This document shows, piece after piece, positions 63,961 to 64,000 of a stretch of DNA of 64,000 bases. The stretch covers positions 20,859,295 through 20,923,294 of the forward strand of contig CP154956.1 of the NCBI GenBank assembly GCA_039621445.1, written 5' to 3'. The translations under genes and the position numbers were made by a program. How positions within the stretch are numbered: the first letter of the stretch is position 1; the number at the start of each line of letters is the position of its first letter. This stretch comes from Euglena gracilis (Eukaryota; Euglenida; Euglenophyceae; Euglenales). The notes beneath the pieces were generated by a model. It was not told where the DNA came from and did not search any database. It saw only the letters and a list, made by a program, of their open reading frames with translations.

Positions 63961-64000
63961 GCCTCGTTTGAGGACTTGATCTGTGTTAGATGATGAAGAT

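Overview
The window looks like repeat-dominated nuclear DNA of a eukaryote, most likely a protist or alga. I see no prokaryotic operon, no CRISPR array and no complete rRNA or tRNA gene. Almost every stretch with recognisable coding content is a retrotransposon or a relic of one, with microsatellites, a 213-bp satellite and long C/G runs between them. The primer-binding sites read TGGTAGCAGAGG or close variants, which is the complement of the non-plant type of initiator tRNA-Met 3' end, so a land plant is unlikely. Cytosine methyltransferases captured by LTR retrotransposons have, as I recall, been reported in dinoflagellates and a charophyte alga. A dinoflagellate is my best guess, held at low confidence.

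Layout. 1-6.4 kb: decayed Ty3/gypsy-type relic E1, a dispersed 240-bp repeat (two copies), one GC3-rich unidentified ORF, and minus-strand relic D1. 6.4-11.9 kb: C1, a decayed, 3'-truncated copy of family C, whose gag is interrupted by a (TATGGGG)n block. 11.9-12.9 kb: the 213-bp satellite. 12.9-16 kb: GC-rich non-coding DNA. 16-22.8 kb: E2, a chromodomain-type gypsy relic. 24.5-30.1 kb: fragments of non-LTR elements (L2, L4, L5). 30.2-33.2 kb: D2, a 5'-truncated relative of family C. 33.5-50.9 kb: element A, a large minus-strand LTR element, with element B (a gag-only LTR element, 41.5-47.3 kb) lying inside its gag. 50.9-64 kb: non-LTR element L1 on the minus strand, split by a very young family C insertion (55,950-62,999) with identical 191-bp LTRs, a 5-bp target duplication and an almost complete gag-pol.

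The most notable content is: (1) element A pol, where one ORF carries a C5-cytosine methyltransferase domain, a second adenine-methyltransferase-like domain (VDxFA ... NPPW) and a retropepsin, upstream of RT; (2) the same adenine-methyltransferase-like domain lying between protease and RT in family C and its relatives; (3) a series of 2A-type ribosome-skipping motifs (one canonical GDVESNPGP, two near-canonical, one degenerate) alternating with zinc-finger-like modules upstream of the RT of L1; (4) gag reading frames in elements A and B that begin inside the LTR and run through the primer-binding site; and (5) LTR ends that form perfect hairpins of unrelated sequence at the same position.

Many of the ORF breaks compared directly are single-base indels in homopolymer runs, including breaks in the element whose LTRs are still identical. 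Some may be assembly errors rather than decay. No host gene could be identified with confidence.
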